Source: Saccharopolyspora rosea (GTDB taxonomy: Bacteria > Actinomycetota > Actinomycetes > Mycobacteriales > Pseudonocardiaceae). From it: a stretch of 64,000 nt of DNA. The notes under the pieces were generated by a model. The model was not told the origin of the DNA, searched no databases, and was given only the letters and a program-made list of their open reading frames with translations. Below are positions 10,040 through 19,497 of this stretch, one piece after another; position 1 is the stretch's first letter, and each line of letters begins with the position of its first letter. The stretch lies in assembly GCF_025643595.1 (NCBI RefSeq), contig NZ_CP102826.1, forward strand, positions 5,332,001 to 5,396,000. Reading direction: 5' to 3'. The position numbers and the translations under genes are program-made.

Positions 10040-11496
10040 TCATCCTCTACCTGGTCGCCATGCCGGTGCTCGGGGTGGTGCTGAGCGGGCGGCAGCGCAG
10101 CGCGCAGGACTACTTCGTCGGCAGCAGGCAGCTGCCGTGGTGGGCGGTGTGCTTCTCGGTGGTGGCCACCGAGACCTCGACGCTGACGGTGATCAGCGTG
10201 CCGACGGTGGCCTACCTCGGCGCGTTCAGCTACCTCCAGCTGGCGATCGGCTACCTCATCGGCCGGATCGTGGTCGCGTTCGTGCTGCTGCCCCGCTACT
10301 ACGCCGGGAACCTGGTCAGCGCCTACGCCTTCCTCGGCGAACGCTTCGGGCCCGGGCTGCAGGGCGTCGCGTCGGTGACGTTCCTGGTGACCCGGTTGCT
10401 GGCGGACGGGCTGCGGCTGTTCGCCACTGCCATCCCGGTCAAGGTGATGCTGCAGATCTTCCAGGTGGACATCTCGTACTGGCAGATCGTGCTGGCGCTG
10501 GCCGCGCTGACGGTGGTCTACACGTACCTGGGCGGCATCCGGGCGGTGGTGTGGGTCGACGTGATCCAGATGGGCGTCTACGTGGGCGGCGCGGTGCTGG
10601 CCGCGATCGTGCTGGCGACGCGGCTGCCCGCGGACTGGCTGTCCACGGCGTGGCACGCGGGCAAGTTCGAGGTGCTGGACTTCTCGTCGTCGGTCATCAC
10701 CCAGCAGTACTCGTTCGTCGCGGCCGTGGTCGGCGGCGCGGTGTTCGCGATGGCCTCGCACGGCGCCGACCAGCTGATGGTGCAGCGGCTGCTGGCGTGC
10801 CGGGACGTGCGGGACAGCCAGCGGGCGGTCATCGCCAGCGGCGTCGTGGTGGGGCTGCAGTTCACCCTGTTCCTGCTCATCGGCACCATGCTGTGGTCGT
10901 TCTTCCGCGGCGCCAGCCCGCAGTCGCTGGGCATGAGCAGCGAGGACGAGCTGTTCCCCCGGTTCATCGTGACCCAGCTGCCGCCCGGCCTGTCCGGGTT
11001 GCTCATCGCGGGCATCCTGGCGGCCGCGATGAGCACCCTGTCCGGGTCGCTGAACTCGCTGTCCAGCTCGACCGTCAGCGACCTCTACCAGCGCGTCGCC
11101 GGGCGCCGGGCGGACGACTCCGCGGTCCTGCGGATGGGCAAGCTGTGGACGCTGGTGTGGGCCGTGGTGTTCGTGGTGTTCGCGTCGATGTTCAGCAACA
11201 CGGCGAACCCGGTGGTCGAGGTCGGGCTGAGCATCGCCAGCTACACCTACGGCGCGCTGCTGGGCGCTTTCCTGCTGGGCCTGCTCATCCGCCGGGCCCG
11301 CCAGTCCGACGCCGTGGTCGCGTTCGTGACCACCCTCGTCGTCGTGATCGTCCTGGCCACCGCGGTGCACTTCCCGGACGGCAAGGGCGGTTTCGCCCCG
11401 CTCGCCTTCCCCTGGTACACCCCGCTCGGCGTGCTGGTGACGCTCCTCGTCGGCGGCCTGCTCTCACTGCGGCACGCGGGCCGGGAAGAACCGTGA
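10015..11496 (+). CDS. Sodium:solute symporter (SSS family)
   Basis: 493-residue membrane symporter with about thirteen helices. The SSS core is clear: the early QDYFVGSRQLPWW motif, the region LAAAMSTLSGSLNSLSS (family sodium-site helix), and long hydrophobic helices to the C-terminus. ATG 10015 follows GGAGG by five bases. It overlaps the end of anmK by 25 bases, which suggests its substrate is an amino sugar or wall fragment; that is inference from context. It might equally be a general sugar or sialate carrier. Confidence 0.9.
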   Translation: MRSVDVVVIILYLVAMPVLGVVLSGRQRSAQDYFVGSRQLPWWAVCFSVVATETSTLTVISVPTVAYLGAFSYLQLAIGYLIGRIVVAFVLLPRYYAGNLVSAYAFLGERFGPGLQGVASVTFLVTRLLADGLRLFATAIPVKVMLQIFQVDISYWQIVLALAALTVVYTYLGGIRAVVWVDVIQMGVYVGGAVLAAIVLATRLPADWLSTAWHAGKFEVLDFSSSVITQQYSFVAAVVGGAVFAMASHGADQLMVQRLLACRDVRDSQRAVIASGVVVGLQFTLFLLIGTMLWSFFRGASPQSLGMSSEDELFPRFIVTQLPPGLSGLLIAGILAAAMSTLSGSLNSLSSSTVSDLYQRVAGRRADDSAVLRMGKLWTLVWAVVFVVFASMFSNTANPVVEVGLSIASYTYGALLGAFLLGLLIRRARQSDAVVAFVTTLVVVIVLATAVHFPDGKGGFAPLAFPWYTPLGVLVTLLVGGLLSLRHAGREEP

Positions 11497-11527
11497 TCCG
11501 CGCAACGCGCTTTCGCCCGAGAACTCC

Positions 11528-12115
11528 CTAGACCAGCAGCAGGATCAGCAGCAGCCAGAGGACGAAGACACCGACCATCATGCCGATGGCCAGACCCAGG
11601 TTCGGGGTCTGCTGCGGCTGCGGGCCGATCGCGCCGCCGCCGAAGGCGACCGCCGGGGCGCGGTAGAACACGTCGACCTGCTGCCCGGCGCCGACCGGGA
11701 CGACCGCGGTCGCGTGGCCGAACTTCCACAGGTAGTTGACGTGCACCTGGATGTGGTGCTGCCCGGGCGGCAGGTCGACCGGCGTCCTGCTCCACGCGCC
11801 CCGCATCGGGCGGCCGTTGATGGTGACGCTCGGCTTGAACAGCGCGAGCACGAACGCCAGCGGCATGTAGGAGTAGTCCAGCACCACCCGGCCCATGCCG
11901 GGCGGGGGCGGGGCCATCGGCTGGCCGAGCGGACCGGCTCCCTGGGGCGGTGGGAAACCGCCCTGCGGCGGCATGCCCTGCGGGGCGCCGGGGTACGGCC
12001 TGCCCTGCTGCGGAGTGCCCGGGTACGGCTGGGGAACGGGGCCGGACGGCGGTCCGTACCCCGGCGGGGGTTGTCCTTGCTGGGGATACGGCGGCGGGCC
12101 GTACGGACCGGTCAT
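11528..12115 (-). CDS. Pro/Gly-rich membrane protein of unknown function
   Basis: 195 residues. The first 80 are repetitive Pro-Gln-Gly-Tyr (PYPQQGQPPPGYG type), a disordered cytosolic tail common in actinobacterial membrane proteins. A beta-rich middle part (about residues 80-165) includes SVTINGRPM, LPPGQHHIQVHVNYL and GAGQQVDVFYRAP, resembling the small beta-sandwich seen in DUF-type lipid-linked or PEGA-like proteins. A C-terminal helix (about 175-195) is hydrophobic. ATG 12115 is used because CAGGAGG lies five bases before it. The function is not known to me. Confidence 0.72.
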   Translation of the reverse strand: MTGPYGPPPYPQQGQPPPGYGPPSGPVPQPYPGTPQQGRPYPGAPQGMPPQGGFPPPQGAGPLGQPMAPPPPGMGRVVLDYSYMPLAFVLALFKPSVTINGRPMRGAWSRTPVDLPPGQHHIQVHVNYLWKFGHATAVVPVGAGQQVDVFYRAPAVAFGGGAIGPQPQQTPNLGLAIGMMVGVFVLWLLLILLLV

Positions 12116-12313
12116 GGGGAGCCTCCTGTTTCGTCTCGCCGACATCCGCGGTGATCGGCCGCCGACCACGCCCGCACGCTCGTAGGCGCGCGGACGTCCG
12201 GGTGCGAAGCCGGTGTCGGGCCCACACTAGTGCCCGGTTTCCAGCCCCTTCAGCAGGCGCCCCGGAAAGTCGATGATCACCGTGTCGCCAACCAGACGCA
12301 GCGAGGGGCCATC

Positions 12314-12604
12314 GTGCGCAACGGGATCCACGCCGACGTGCAGAGCAGGTTGGACGCTTATCGCCGCGGAACGCTCGGCGACGTGGAATGGGTGCTGGTG
12401 CGCACCCACCTCGCCGAGTGCGGGCGCTGCCGGGCCGCGCTCGCCCGCCCGCTGGTGCCGAACCGCGCGGTGCCGCGCTGGGTGTCGCCGCCCCCGGCCC
12501 CCGCGGCGGGCGGCGCGGGCTGGTCAGTCCTGCTCGGCACCACCCTGGTCGCCGTGCTGGTCGTGCTCGGAGTGGGCGTCGCCCTCGCCGCCACCGCCTC
12601 CTGA
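12314..12604 (+). CDS. Small zinc-finger membrane protein (anti-sigma-like)
   Basis: 96 residues. The N-terminal half has a putative HxxxCxxC zinc motif (HLAECGRC) in a helix pair like the ZAS/zf-HC2 domain of anti-sigma factors. The C-terminal half has one transmembrane helix (about residues 70-93). GTG 12314 follows GAGGGG by about seven bases. No sigma-factor gene is adjacent, so it may be an orphan or serve another partner. Its last 81 bases overlap the end of smc on the opposite strand, which weakens the case for the gene somewhat. Confidence 0.6.
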   Translation: MRNGIHADVQSRLDAYRRGTLGDVEWVLVRTHLAECGRCRAALARPLVPNRAVPRWVSPPPAPAAGGAGWSVLLGTTLVAVLVVLGVGVALAATAS

Positions 12605-15600
12605 TCCGTCCGATGTGGACGGTTCGGCGCGCAGCCGCTGGGAGATCACCTGCGTGATGCCGTCGCCGCGCATCGTCACGCCGTAGAGGGCGTCGGCGAT
12701 CTCCATGGTCGGCTTCTGGTGCGTGATGATGAGCAGCTGCGAAGTGGCGCGCAGCTGGTCGAGCAGGGTGATCAGGCGCCGCAGGTTGGTGTCGTCCAAC
12801 GCCGCCTCGACCTCGTCGAGGACGTAGAACGGCGACGGGCGGGCGCGGAAGATCGCCACCAGCATGGCCACCGCGGTCAGCGACTTCTCCCCGCCCGACA
12901 GCAGCGAGAGGCGCTTGACCTTCTTGCCCGGGGGACGCGCCTCCACCTCGACCCCGGTGGTCAGCATGTCCTCGGGGTCGGTCAGCGTCAGCCGGCCCTC
13001 GCCGCCCGGGAACAGCACGGCGAAGACCTTCTGGAACTCCTCCGCCACGTCCTGGAACGCGGAGCTGAAGACCTCCAAGATCTTCTCGTCGACCTCCTTG
13101 ACCACGCCGAGCAGGTCGCGCCGGGTCGCCTTGAGGTCCTCCAGCTGGGACGACAGGTACTTGTAGCGCTCCTCCAGCGCGGCGAACTCCTCCAGCGCCA
13201 GCGGGTTGACCTTGCCCAGCAGCGACAGGTCCTTCTCCGCGCGCTTGGCGCGGCGTTCCTGGGTGGCGCGGTCGTAGGGCACCGCGGGCGGTTCGCTGAC
13301 CTGCTCGCCGCGCTCCTTGGCCGCCTCGTACTCGGCCATCTCGGCGGGACTCGGCGGCACCGGCACCGTCGGGCCGTACTCGGCGACCAGGTCGTCCAGG
13401 CCGATCCCGAAGTCCTCGATGATCTTGGTTTCCAGCTGCTCGATGCGCAGCCGCTGTTCGGCGCGCACGACCTCGTCGCGGTGCACCGCGTCGGTGAGCT
13501 TCTCCAGCTCGCCGCCCAGTTCGCGCACCCGCGAGCGGACGGTGCCGAGCGCTTGCTCGTGCTCGCTCTGCTTGGCCTGCGCGGTGTCCCGCTCCTGCGT
13601 CGCGGCGCGCAGCGAGTGCGCGATGCGCTCCAACGCCGCTTCGGCCCCCGCCACGACCGCCTCGGTCACCCGCGCGGCGCGTTCCCGCGCCCGGCGCGCG
13701 GCTTCCGCGCGGGCGCGCGCCTCGCGCTCGTGGCGGGCCGCGCGGCGCAGCTGGTCGGCGCGCCCCTGGACGGCGCGGGCGCGTTCCTCGGCGGTGCGCA
13801 GGCCCAGCCGCGCGTCCATCTCCTGCTGGCGGACGGTGGTGAGCTCGTTGCCGAGCCGGTCGCGTTCGGCGGTGTCGGGCTCGGCGGCCTCGTCCTGTTC
13901 GGACTTGACCACGGCGAGGCGCTCCTCCAGCTCGGCGAGCTCGGCCAGCGCCTCGGCGCGGGACTGCTCGACCTTGGCGCGCTGCTGGCGGAGCCGGTCC
14001 ACCTCGGCGGTGGCCGAGCGCGCCGCCTTGCGCAGGCTGGAGAGCCGTTCGCTGCTGCGCGCGCGGCTCACCTTGGCTTCGTTGATCTGCTCCTGCACGG
14101 CGCGGACCTCGGCGCGCCGCGACTCCTCCTCGGCGCGGGCGCCCTCCAGGGCCGCCGAGTGCTGTTCCAGCCGGCGCTGCGCGGCGGCGAGTTCGCGTTC
14201 GGCCTCGTCGACGGCGGCCTGCACCTCGATGACGCTCTGCCCGTCGTCCGAACCGCCGGTCGCCCAGTGCGCGCCGAGGACGTCGCCGGCGCCGGTGACC
14301 GCGCGGACCTGCGGGTGGCGGTCGACCAGCTCGCGGGCCGCGGCGAGGTCGTCGACGACCGCGACCCGGTCGAGCACCCGGGTCAGCGCGGGGCGCATCG
14401 CCTCCGGCGCGGTGACCAGGTCCACCGCCCAGCGGGCCGAACCACCCAGCTCCGGCCACGCCGACCGGTCCGCGTCCACGGCGGACCCGACGAGGATCCC
14501 GGCGCGGCCCGCGTCGTCGGAGCGCAGCAGTTCGAGCGCGGTGACGGCGTCATCGACCCCGCCGACCGCGACCGCGTCGGCGACCGCGCCGAGCGCCGCG
14601 GCCAGCGCCACCTCGGCACCGGACTCGACGCCGAGCAGCCCGGCGACCGAGCCGAACAGCCCGGGCACCCGCTCCCCCGCCGCGAGCAGGGCTCCCGCGC
14701 CGTCCTTGCGGCGCAGCCCCATGGACAGCGCTTCGACGCGCGCCTTCCACGACGCGATCTCGCGCTCCGCGGCGCGCTCGGACTTGACCAGTTCCTCGAC
14801 GCGGGCGCGGGCGGCGTCCCGGGCCTCGGCAGCGTTCTCCCGCCGCTCCTGCAGACCGGCGTCGTCCTCGTCGTAGCCGCCGCTGGCCTCCTCGGCGTCG
14901 GCGCAGGCGCGCTCGGCTTCCTCGGCGCGCTCGGCGGCCTCCTCCAGAGCGGCGGAGAGCCGTTCGATCTCGTCGGCCGTGGCGCTCGCCTTGCTGCGCA
15001 TCGACTCGACCTGGCCGGACAGCCGGGCGACGCCCTCGCGGCGGTCGGCGATGGCGCGGACCGCGGCCATGTGCGCCTGTTCGGCCTGCTTGAGCTCGGA
15101 CTCCAGGTCGGAACGGCGCCGCACCACCTCGTTGAGGGCCTCGCGCGCCTCCTCCATCTGCTCCCGGAGCTCGACCTCCTGCTCGGCGGCCTCCTCGGCT
15201 TCGGCCTCCAGCTGGTCGGGGTCGCGACCGGGGCGGTGCTCCTCGACCTGTTCGGTGAGGTGCCGGTGCCGCTCGGCGGCCAGCCGCAGGGTGCCGTTGA
15301 GGCGTTCCTCCAGCGCGGACAGCCGGTACCAGGTGTCCTGCGCGCGGGACAGCCGGGGAGCGTCGGCGGCCACCTGCTCCTCAAGGGTCTTCTCCTCGGA
15401 CTGGGCGAACTGCAGGGCCCGCTCGACCTCCGCGCGCCGGGCCCGCGCCGCCTCCTGATCGGCCTCGTCGCGGGCCAGCTCGGCGCGGGCGGTGACCAGG
15501 TCGTCGGCGATCAGGCGCAGCCGGGCGTCGCGCAGGTCGGCCTGCACCGTCTGCGCCTTGCGGGCGATCTCGGCCTGCTTGCCCAGCGGTTTGAGCTGGC

Positions 15601-16198
15601 GGCGCAGCTCGCTGGTCAGGTCGGTCAGGCGGGTCAGGTTCGCCTGCATCGCGTCGAGCTTGCGCAGCGCCTTTTCCTTGCGCTTGCGGTGTTTGAGGAC
15701 GCCCGCGGCCTCCTCGATGAGCCTGCGGTGCTCCTCGGGCTTGGCCTGCAGGATGGTCGCCAGCTGCCCCTGGCCGACGATGACGTGCATCTCGCGGCCG
15801 ATGCCGGAGTCCGACAGCAGCTCCTGGACGTCCATCAGCCGGCACGAGTCGCCGTTGATCTCGTATTCGCTGGCGCCGTCGCGGAACATCCGGCGGGTGA
15901 TCGAGACCTCGGTGTAGTCGATCGGCAGCGCGCCGTCGGCGTTGTCGATGGTCAGGGTCACCTCGGCGCGGCCCAGCGGGGCGCGGCCCGCGGTGCCGGC
16001 GAAGATCACGTCCTCCATCTTGCCGCCGCGCAGCGCCTTGGCGCCCTGTTCGCCCATGACCCAGGTCAGCGCGTCGAGCACGTTCGACTTGCCCGACCCG
16101 TTGGGGCCGACGACGCAGGTGATGCCGGGTTCGAAGCGCAGCGTGGTGGCCGAGGCGAAGGACTTGAAACCCTTCAGCGTCAGGCTCTTGAGGTGCAC
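12524..16198 (-). CDS. smc: Chromosome segregation protein SMC
   Basis: 1224-residue SMC ATPase that compacts and segregates the chromosome with ScpA/ScpB. Walker A GPNGSGKS is at 31-38; two long coiled coils rich in Glu/Ala/Arg flank a hinge near residues 510-640 (GLFGSVAGLLGVESG, VTGAGDVLG). The C-terminal head has the ABC signature LSGGEKSLTA and Walker B FYVLDEVEAALDD. After the usual end at VISQRLR there is a tail of about 30 residues, Gly- and Asp/His-rich, that overlaps the small zinc-finger gene. acyP lies just upstream, as in mycobacteria. Confidence 0.97.
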   Translation of the reverse strand: MHLKSLTLKGFKSFASATTLRFEPGITCVVGPNGSGKSNVLDALTWVMGEQGAKALRGGKMEDVIFAGTAGRAPLGRAEVTLTIDNADGALPIDYTEVSITRRMFRDGASEYEINGDSCRLMDVQELLSDSGIGREMHVIVGQGQLATILQAKPEEHRRLIEEAAGVLKHRKRKEKALRKLDAMQANLTRLTDLTSELRRQLKPLGKQAEIARKAQTVQADLRDARLRLIADDLVTARAELARDEADQEAARARRAEVERALQFAQSEEKTLEEQVAADAPRLSRAQDTWYRLSALEERLNGTLRLAAERHRHLTEQVEEHRPGRDPDQLEAEAEEAAEQEVELREQMEEAREALNEVVRRRSDLESELKQAEQAHMAAVRAIADRREGVARLSGQVESMRSKASATADEIERLSAALEEAAERAEEAERACADAEEASGGYDEDDAGLQERRENAAEARDAARARVEELVKSERAAEREIASWKARVEALSMGLRRKDGAGALLAAGERVPGLFGSVAGLLGVESGAEVALAAALGAVADAVAVGGVDDAVTALELLRSDDAGRAGILVGSAVDADRSAWPELGGSARWAVDLVTAPEAMRPALTRVLDRVAVVDDLAAARELVDRHPQVRAVTGAGDVLGAHWATGGSDDGQSVIEVQAAVDEAERELAAAQRRLEQHSAALEGARAEEESRRAEVRAVQEQINEAKVSRARSSERLSSLRKAARSATAEVDRLRQQRAKVEQSRAEALAELAELEERLAVVKSEQDEAAEPDTAERDRLGNELTTVRQQEMDARLGLRTAEERARAVQGRADQLRRAARHEREARARAEAARRARERAARVTEAVVAGAEAALERIAHSLRAATQERDTAQAKQSEHEQALGTVRSRVRELGGELEKLTDAVHRDEVVRAEQRLRIEQLETKIIEDFGIGLDDLVAEYGPTVPVPPSPAEMAEYEAAKERGEQVSEPPAVPYDRATQERRAKRAEKDLSLLGKVNPLALEEFAALEERYKYLSSQLEDLKATRRDLLGVVKEVDEKILEVFSSAFQDVAEEFQKVFAVLFPGGEGRLTLTDPEDMLTTGVEVEARPPGKKVKRLSLLSGGEKSLTAVAMLVAIFRARPSPFYVLDEVEAALDDTNLRRLITLLDQLRATSQLLIITHQKPTMEIADALYGVTMRGDGITQVISQRLRAEPSTSDGSGGGGGEGDAHSEHDQHGDQGGAEQD

Positions 16199-16302
16199 GG
16201 CTCCGGTCGACCTTCCCGTGGGGTCCGCGGCGGCCGTCCGCTCCGCCGCATCCGCGGAAGCCTACCGGTGAGCAGGTGCGCGACCGCGCAAGACCACGCG
16301 GA

Positions 16303-16587
16303 TCAGCGCTCGACGAAACCGGTCAACCCGCCCCGGGGCGTCGACCACTGCTCGGCCACGTGCTCCACGTGACCGGGCGTGTCGTCGGAGCGGAGCGCGG
16401 CCAGCAGCCGCTCGCACGCCTCGCGCGGGCCCTCGGCGACCACCTCGACCCGGCTCGCGGGCAGGTTGGTGGCGCTGCCGACCAGCCCGAGCTCCAACGC
16501 CCGCGCTCGCGTCCACCAGCGGAAACCGACGCCCTGCACCCTGCCGTGCACCCATGCGGTGAGTCGTGCCTGTTGCGAGTCCGTCAC
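16303..16587 (-). CDS. acyP: Acylphosphatase
   Basis: 94-residue enzyme that hydrolyses acyl phosphates. The active-site loop [11 protein letters not shown] holds the phosphate-binding arginine, and SATNLP holds the catalytic asparagine. GTG 16587 is in frame and gives the normal family length; the nearby ATG at 16597 is in another frame. It lies 104 bases upstream of smc on the same strand, the conserved mycobacterial arrangement. Confidence 0.94.
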   Translation of the reverse strand: MTDSQQARLTAWVHGRVQGVGFRWWTRARALELGLVGSATNLPASRVEVVAEGPREACERLLAALRSDDTPGHVEHVAEQWSTPRGGLTGFVER

Positions 16588-16666
16588 GGTCGCCCATGAT
16601 GCCGCACAACCCGGTGATCCCGACGAGTTACCGTGTTCGGCGACCGAGCCGACGAGTGGAACGCCG

Positions 16667-17149
16667 ATGGACCCGACAGCGCTGGAAGACCCGGATGCCC
16701 GCCCGAAGGGCCTGGTCGTGCTGGCCTCGTCCGGCATGGTGGTGGCGACCGTGTTCGCGACGACCGCCGCGATGGTCGCCGGGTCCCAGCTGCGGCACGA
16801 GGCCGCCCCGGACTTCACCCTCGCGCCGACCGCCACTTCCCGGCCGAGCTTCTCGACGTACCCACCGCTGCCCGCACCGCCGCTGCCCCCGCCGCCGAGC
16901 GCGATGACGTCCGCAGTGGACACCACCACGTCCACCACCCGGACGGCCCGGACCACCACGACCTCGGCCGAGGAGCCGACCACGACGGCGACCAGGACGA
17001 CCACCCCGTCGGAACCGTCGCCGACGCCGACCAGAACCACCGAACCCACGACGACCTCGCACCGGCCGCCCACGTCCTCGCACCCGCGTCCGACCACCAC
17101 GACCGAGCCGACCACCGAGACCGACGCGCCGGAGACCAGCGAGCCGTGA
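16667..17149 (+). CDS. Thr/Pro-rich single-pass membrane protein
   Basis: 160 residues: about 14 charged residues, one hydrophobic helix ([20 protein letters not shown], roughly residues 15-38), then an extracytoplasmic tail dominated by Thr, Pro and Ser. Such tails are typical of O-mannosylated surface proteins in actinobacteria. The stop overlaps the start of the next gene (GTGA), which argues that both are real. No enzymatic domain is visible. Divergent from acyP. Confidence 0.6.
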   Translation: MDPTALEDPDARPKGLVVLASSGMVVATVFATTAAMVAGSQLRHEAAPDFTLAPTATSRPSFSTYPPLPAPPLPPPPSAMTSAVDTTTSTTRTARTTTTSAEEPTTTATRTTTPSEPSPTPTRTTEPTTTSHRPPTSSHPRPTTTTEPTTETDAPETSEP

Positions 17150-17337
17150 ACCAGCTCGCGACGCACGCCTGCCGGTCCCTGTGCTCCTGGCACCGCACGC
17201 CCAGGCTCCTCGACGGCATGCCGCTGCTGGCCTGCCGGGGCTGCGGCTCGCAGTGGGTCCGCACCGAACCGTGGACGCCCATCGACCACACCGGCCGCAT
17301 CCCCGACGAAGTCCGCGCCGAACTCCGCCGCCGCTGA
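17146..17337 (+). CDS. 63-residue zinc-ribbon-like protein
   Basis: Starts with GTG 17146 inside the stop of the preceding gene (four-base overlap). It contains Cys-x3-Cys (ACRSLC) early and CRGCGSQWV in the middle, giving four cysteines and a His in a layout like a small zinc ribbon. The rest is polar. No known family is recognised. Translational coupling suggests it works with the Thr/Pro-rich membrane protein. Confidence 0.55.
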   Translation: MNQLATHACRSLCSWHRTPRLLDGMPLLACRGCGSQWVRTEPWTPIDHTGRIPDEVRAELRRR

Positions 17338-17347
17338 ACCCGGTCGC

Positions 17348-17974
17348 CTACGGCACCGGATCGCCGTCGACGACGAGGTCCGCGCGGATCCGGGTCGGCG
17401 AGACGAGAGCGGCGTTGCGCTCGTCGCTGCGCAGGACCCACTCGCGGGCCTCGTCCGGGCTGCGGCCGTAGCGGACGTGGCGGTCGACGAGGCGCTGCAC
17501 GCGCAGGTCGTCGTCCGGGGCCAGGAACCACGCCTCGTCGAGCAGCTCGCGGACGGGCGACCACGGGTGGGAGTCCAGCAGCAGGTAATTGCCTTCGGTG
17601 ATCACCAGCGGCACGTCCGGCGGCACCGGGATGGCGCCCGCGTAGGACTCCTCCACCTCGCGGTGGAACTCCGGGGCGTACACCGTGTCCGGGCCGGCCT
17701 CGCGGATGCGGCGCAGCAGCGCGACGTAGCCCGCCGCGTCGAAGGTGTCCGGGGCGCCCTTGCGGTCGTGCCTGCCGAGACGGCGCAGTTCCGCCTCGGC
17801 GAGGTGGAAGCCGTCCATCGGGACCAGCACGGCAGCCGGGCCCAGCTCGGCCAGCAGCCGCTCGGCGACCGTGCCCTTGCCCGCGCCGGGAGCCCCCGCG
17901 ATGCCGAGGACGCGGCGCCGGCCGGTCTCAGCCAGCGCCCGCGCCCGTTTGACCAACTCGTCGAGCCGGACCAC
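17348..17974 (-). CDS. Sugar/nucleoside kinase of the uridine-kinase-like P-loop family
   Basis: 208-residue kinase with Walker [13 protein letters not shown] near residues 24-35, the substrate loop [10 protein letters not shown] and ITEGNYLLL, as in the phosphoribulokinase/uridine kinase superfamily that includes bacterial fructose kinase FrcK and YggC-like proteins. The GTG at 17974 lies one base after the stop of the sugar-transporter gene, so they are one operon. Context suggests it phosphorylates the sugar that the transporter imports. The exact sugar is unknown. Confidence 0.82.
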   Translation of the reverse strand: MVRLDELVKRARALAETGRRRVLGIAGAPGAGKGTVAERLLAELGPAAVLVPMDGFHLAEAELRRLGRHDRKGAPDTFDAAGYVALLRRIREAGPDTVYAPEFHREVEESYAGAIPVPPDVPLVITEGNYLLLDSHPWSPVRELLDEAWFLAPDDDLRVQRLVDRHVRYGRSPDEAREWVLRSDERNAALVSPTRIRADLVVDGDPVP

Positions 17975-17975
17975 G

Positions 17976-19355
17976 TCACTCGCCCTTCCGACCGCCGCGC
18001 AGGGACTTCTCGATGTCCTCCAGGCTACGGCCCTTGGTCTCCGGCAGGTTCCGGTGCAGGTAGACCACGCCGAGGATGCCGAGCACACCGTAGATCCAGA
18101 ACAGGCCGGTGGGGGTGAACATCTGGATCAGCGTCAGGACCGACACGGAGATGAGGAAGTCCAGCGCCCAGTGGGTCACGGTGCCCGCGCTGGCGGCCTT
18201 GCCGCGCACCGCGGTCGGGAAGACCTCGCTGTTGACCAGCCAGATCGCCAGGCCGAGGCTGGCCGCGAACGCCGCCTCGTAGAGCATCAGACCGATGGTC
18301 AGCAGCCCGCCCAGGCCGTGCGTGCTGGGCAGCAGGTACAGCCCGCCGAGTCCGAACAGGACGACGATCACCACGCTGGTCCCGCCGATGAGCAGCGGTC
18401 GGCGGCCGACCTTGTCGATGAGCAGCAGCGCGATCACGGTGAAGATCATGTTGGTGGCGCCGATGCCCACCGAGGACAGGATCGACGCGGAGTCGCCGAG
18501 CCCGGCCTGCTTGAGGATCGTCGGCGCGTAGTAGATGACCGCGTTGACGCCGACGAGCTGGTTGGTCGCGGCGACGGCGATGCCGAGCAGCACGGCGGGG
18601 CGCAGCCGGGGCCGGAACAGGTCCCGGTAGGAGAAGCGCTGCTCCTCGCGCATCGTTTCGGAGATCTCGGCGAGTTCGGCCTCCGCCTCCTCCGGGGTGC
18701 GGGTGAGCAGCAGCGCGGCGCGGGCCTCCTCGCGGCGACCGCGCGCCAGCAGCCAGCGCGGGCTCTCCACGAGCTTGAGCAGCCCGAGGAACATCGCGAT
18801 CGACGGGACAGCGGCCAGACCGAGCATCATCCGCCAGTTCCCGCTGTCGGCGTAGGCGTAGCCGACCAGGTAGGACACGAAGATGCCGATGGTGATCATC
18901 AGCTGGTTCAACGACACCAGGCGACCGCGCACCGCGGGCGGCGCGATCTCGGCGATGTAGGTCGGCACCACCAGCGAACTGGTGCCGATCGCCAGGCCGA
19001 GCAGCACCCGGGCCACCACCAGCAGCTCGGTGTTCGGCGCCAGCGCGGACAGCAGCGCCGCGACGGTGAACACCGCCGACACCGCCAGCAGGGTGCGCTT
19101 GCGGCCGAGCCGGTCCACGACCGCTCCACCGCCGAGCGCTCCGACGATCGCGCCGAGCAGCAGGGAGGCGACCACCCACTGCTGCACCGCCTCGCTGAGC
19201 GCGAAGACCTTGCTGATGTAGAGCAGCGCTGCCGAGATGACCCCGGTGTCGTAGCCGAACAGCAGGCCGCCCAGCGCGGCGACCGCGGCGGCTCCGGCGA
19301 CGGTTCCGCGGCCCCCGCGGACTCCGGCCGCGCGGTGCAGCTGTGGAGTGCTCAT
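17976..19355 (-). CDS. Sugar porter family MFS transporter
   Basis: 459-residue transporter with twelve helices and complete sugar-porter signatures: FGYDTGVISAAL in helix 1, DRLGRKRT between helices 2 and 3, the PESPR-like ESPRWLLARGR after helix 6, DKVGRRP, and PETKGRSLEDIE at the C-terminus. It is a proton-linked hexose, pentose or polyol importer. ATG 19355 is chosen for the family N-terminus; the open frame extends 14 codons further. First gene of an operon with the kinase, divergent from the LacI regulator across a 24-bp palindrome. Confidence 0.93.
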   Translation of the reverse strand: MSTPQLHRAAGVRGGRGTVAGAAAVAALGGLLFGYDTGVISAALLYISKVFALSEAVQQWVVASLLLGAIVGALGGGAVVDRLGRKRTLLAVSAVFTVAALLSALAPNTELLVVARVLLGLAIGTSSLVVPTYIAEIAPPAVRGRLVSLNQLMITIGIFVSYLVGYAYADSGNWRMMLGLAAVPSIAMFLGLLKLVESPRWLLARGRREEARAALLLTRTPEEAEAELAEISETMREEQRFSYRDLFRPRLRPAVLLGIAVAATNQLVGVNAVIYYAPTILKQAGLGDSASILSSVGIGATNMIFTVIALLLIDKVGRRPLLIGGTSVVIVVLFGLGGLYLLPSTHGLGGLLTIGLMLYEAAFAASLGLAIWLVNSEVFPTAVRGKAASAGTVTHWALDFLISVSVLTLIQMFTPTGLFWIYGVLGILGVVYLHRNLPETKGRSLEDIEKSLRGGRKGE

Positions 19356-19430
19356 GTCCTGTCGCCTTCCTGGCCCTGCGGGCCGGCGGGCCCGCACTCG
19401 ACGTTGAGTGGTCAGGAACGTAAACCTGTG

Positions 19431-19454
19431 TTAAGCGCTTGCGCAAGCGCTTAA
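19431..19454. promoter_or_regulatory. LacI-type operator between divergent sugar genes
   Basis: A perfect 24-bp palindrome with arms TTAAGCGCTTGC and GCAAGCGCTTAA. It contains two copies of the self-complementary AAGCGCTT, at 19433-19440 and 19445-19452, with centres 12 bases apart. LacI-family operators have a central CG with AA/TT flanks, so each copy could be one site. It lies 44 bases before the lacI-type ATG and 76 bases before the transporter ATG, placed to repress both. Confidence 0.75.
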
Positions 19455-19497
19455 CTGCTATTGTCCGAATCACTCCCGCAGGCAGAGAGGAGGGTCG

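Noticed and set aside
12719-16372. 1217-codon plus-strand frame
   Set aside because: Exact antisense of smc; Leu/Gly/Arg-rich with no domain. SMC on the other strand has all its motifs.
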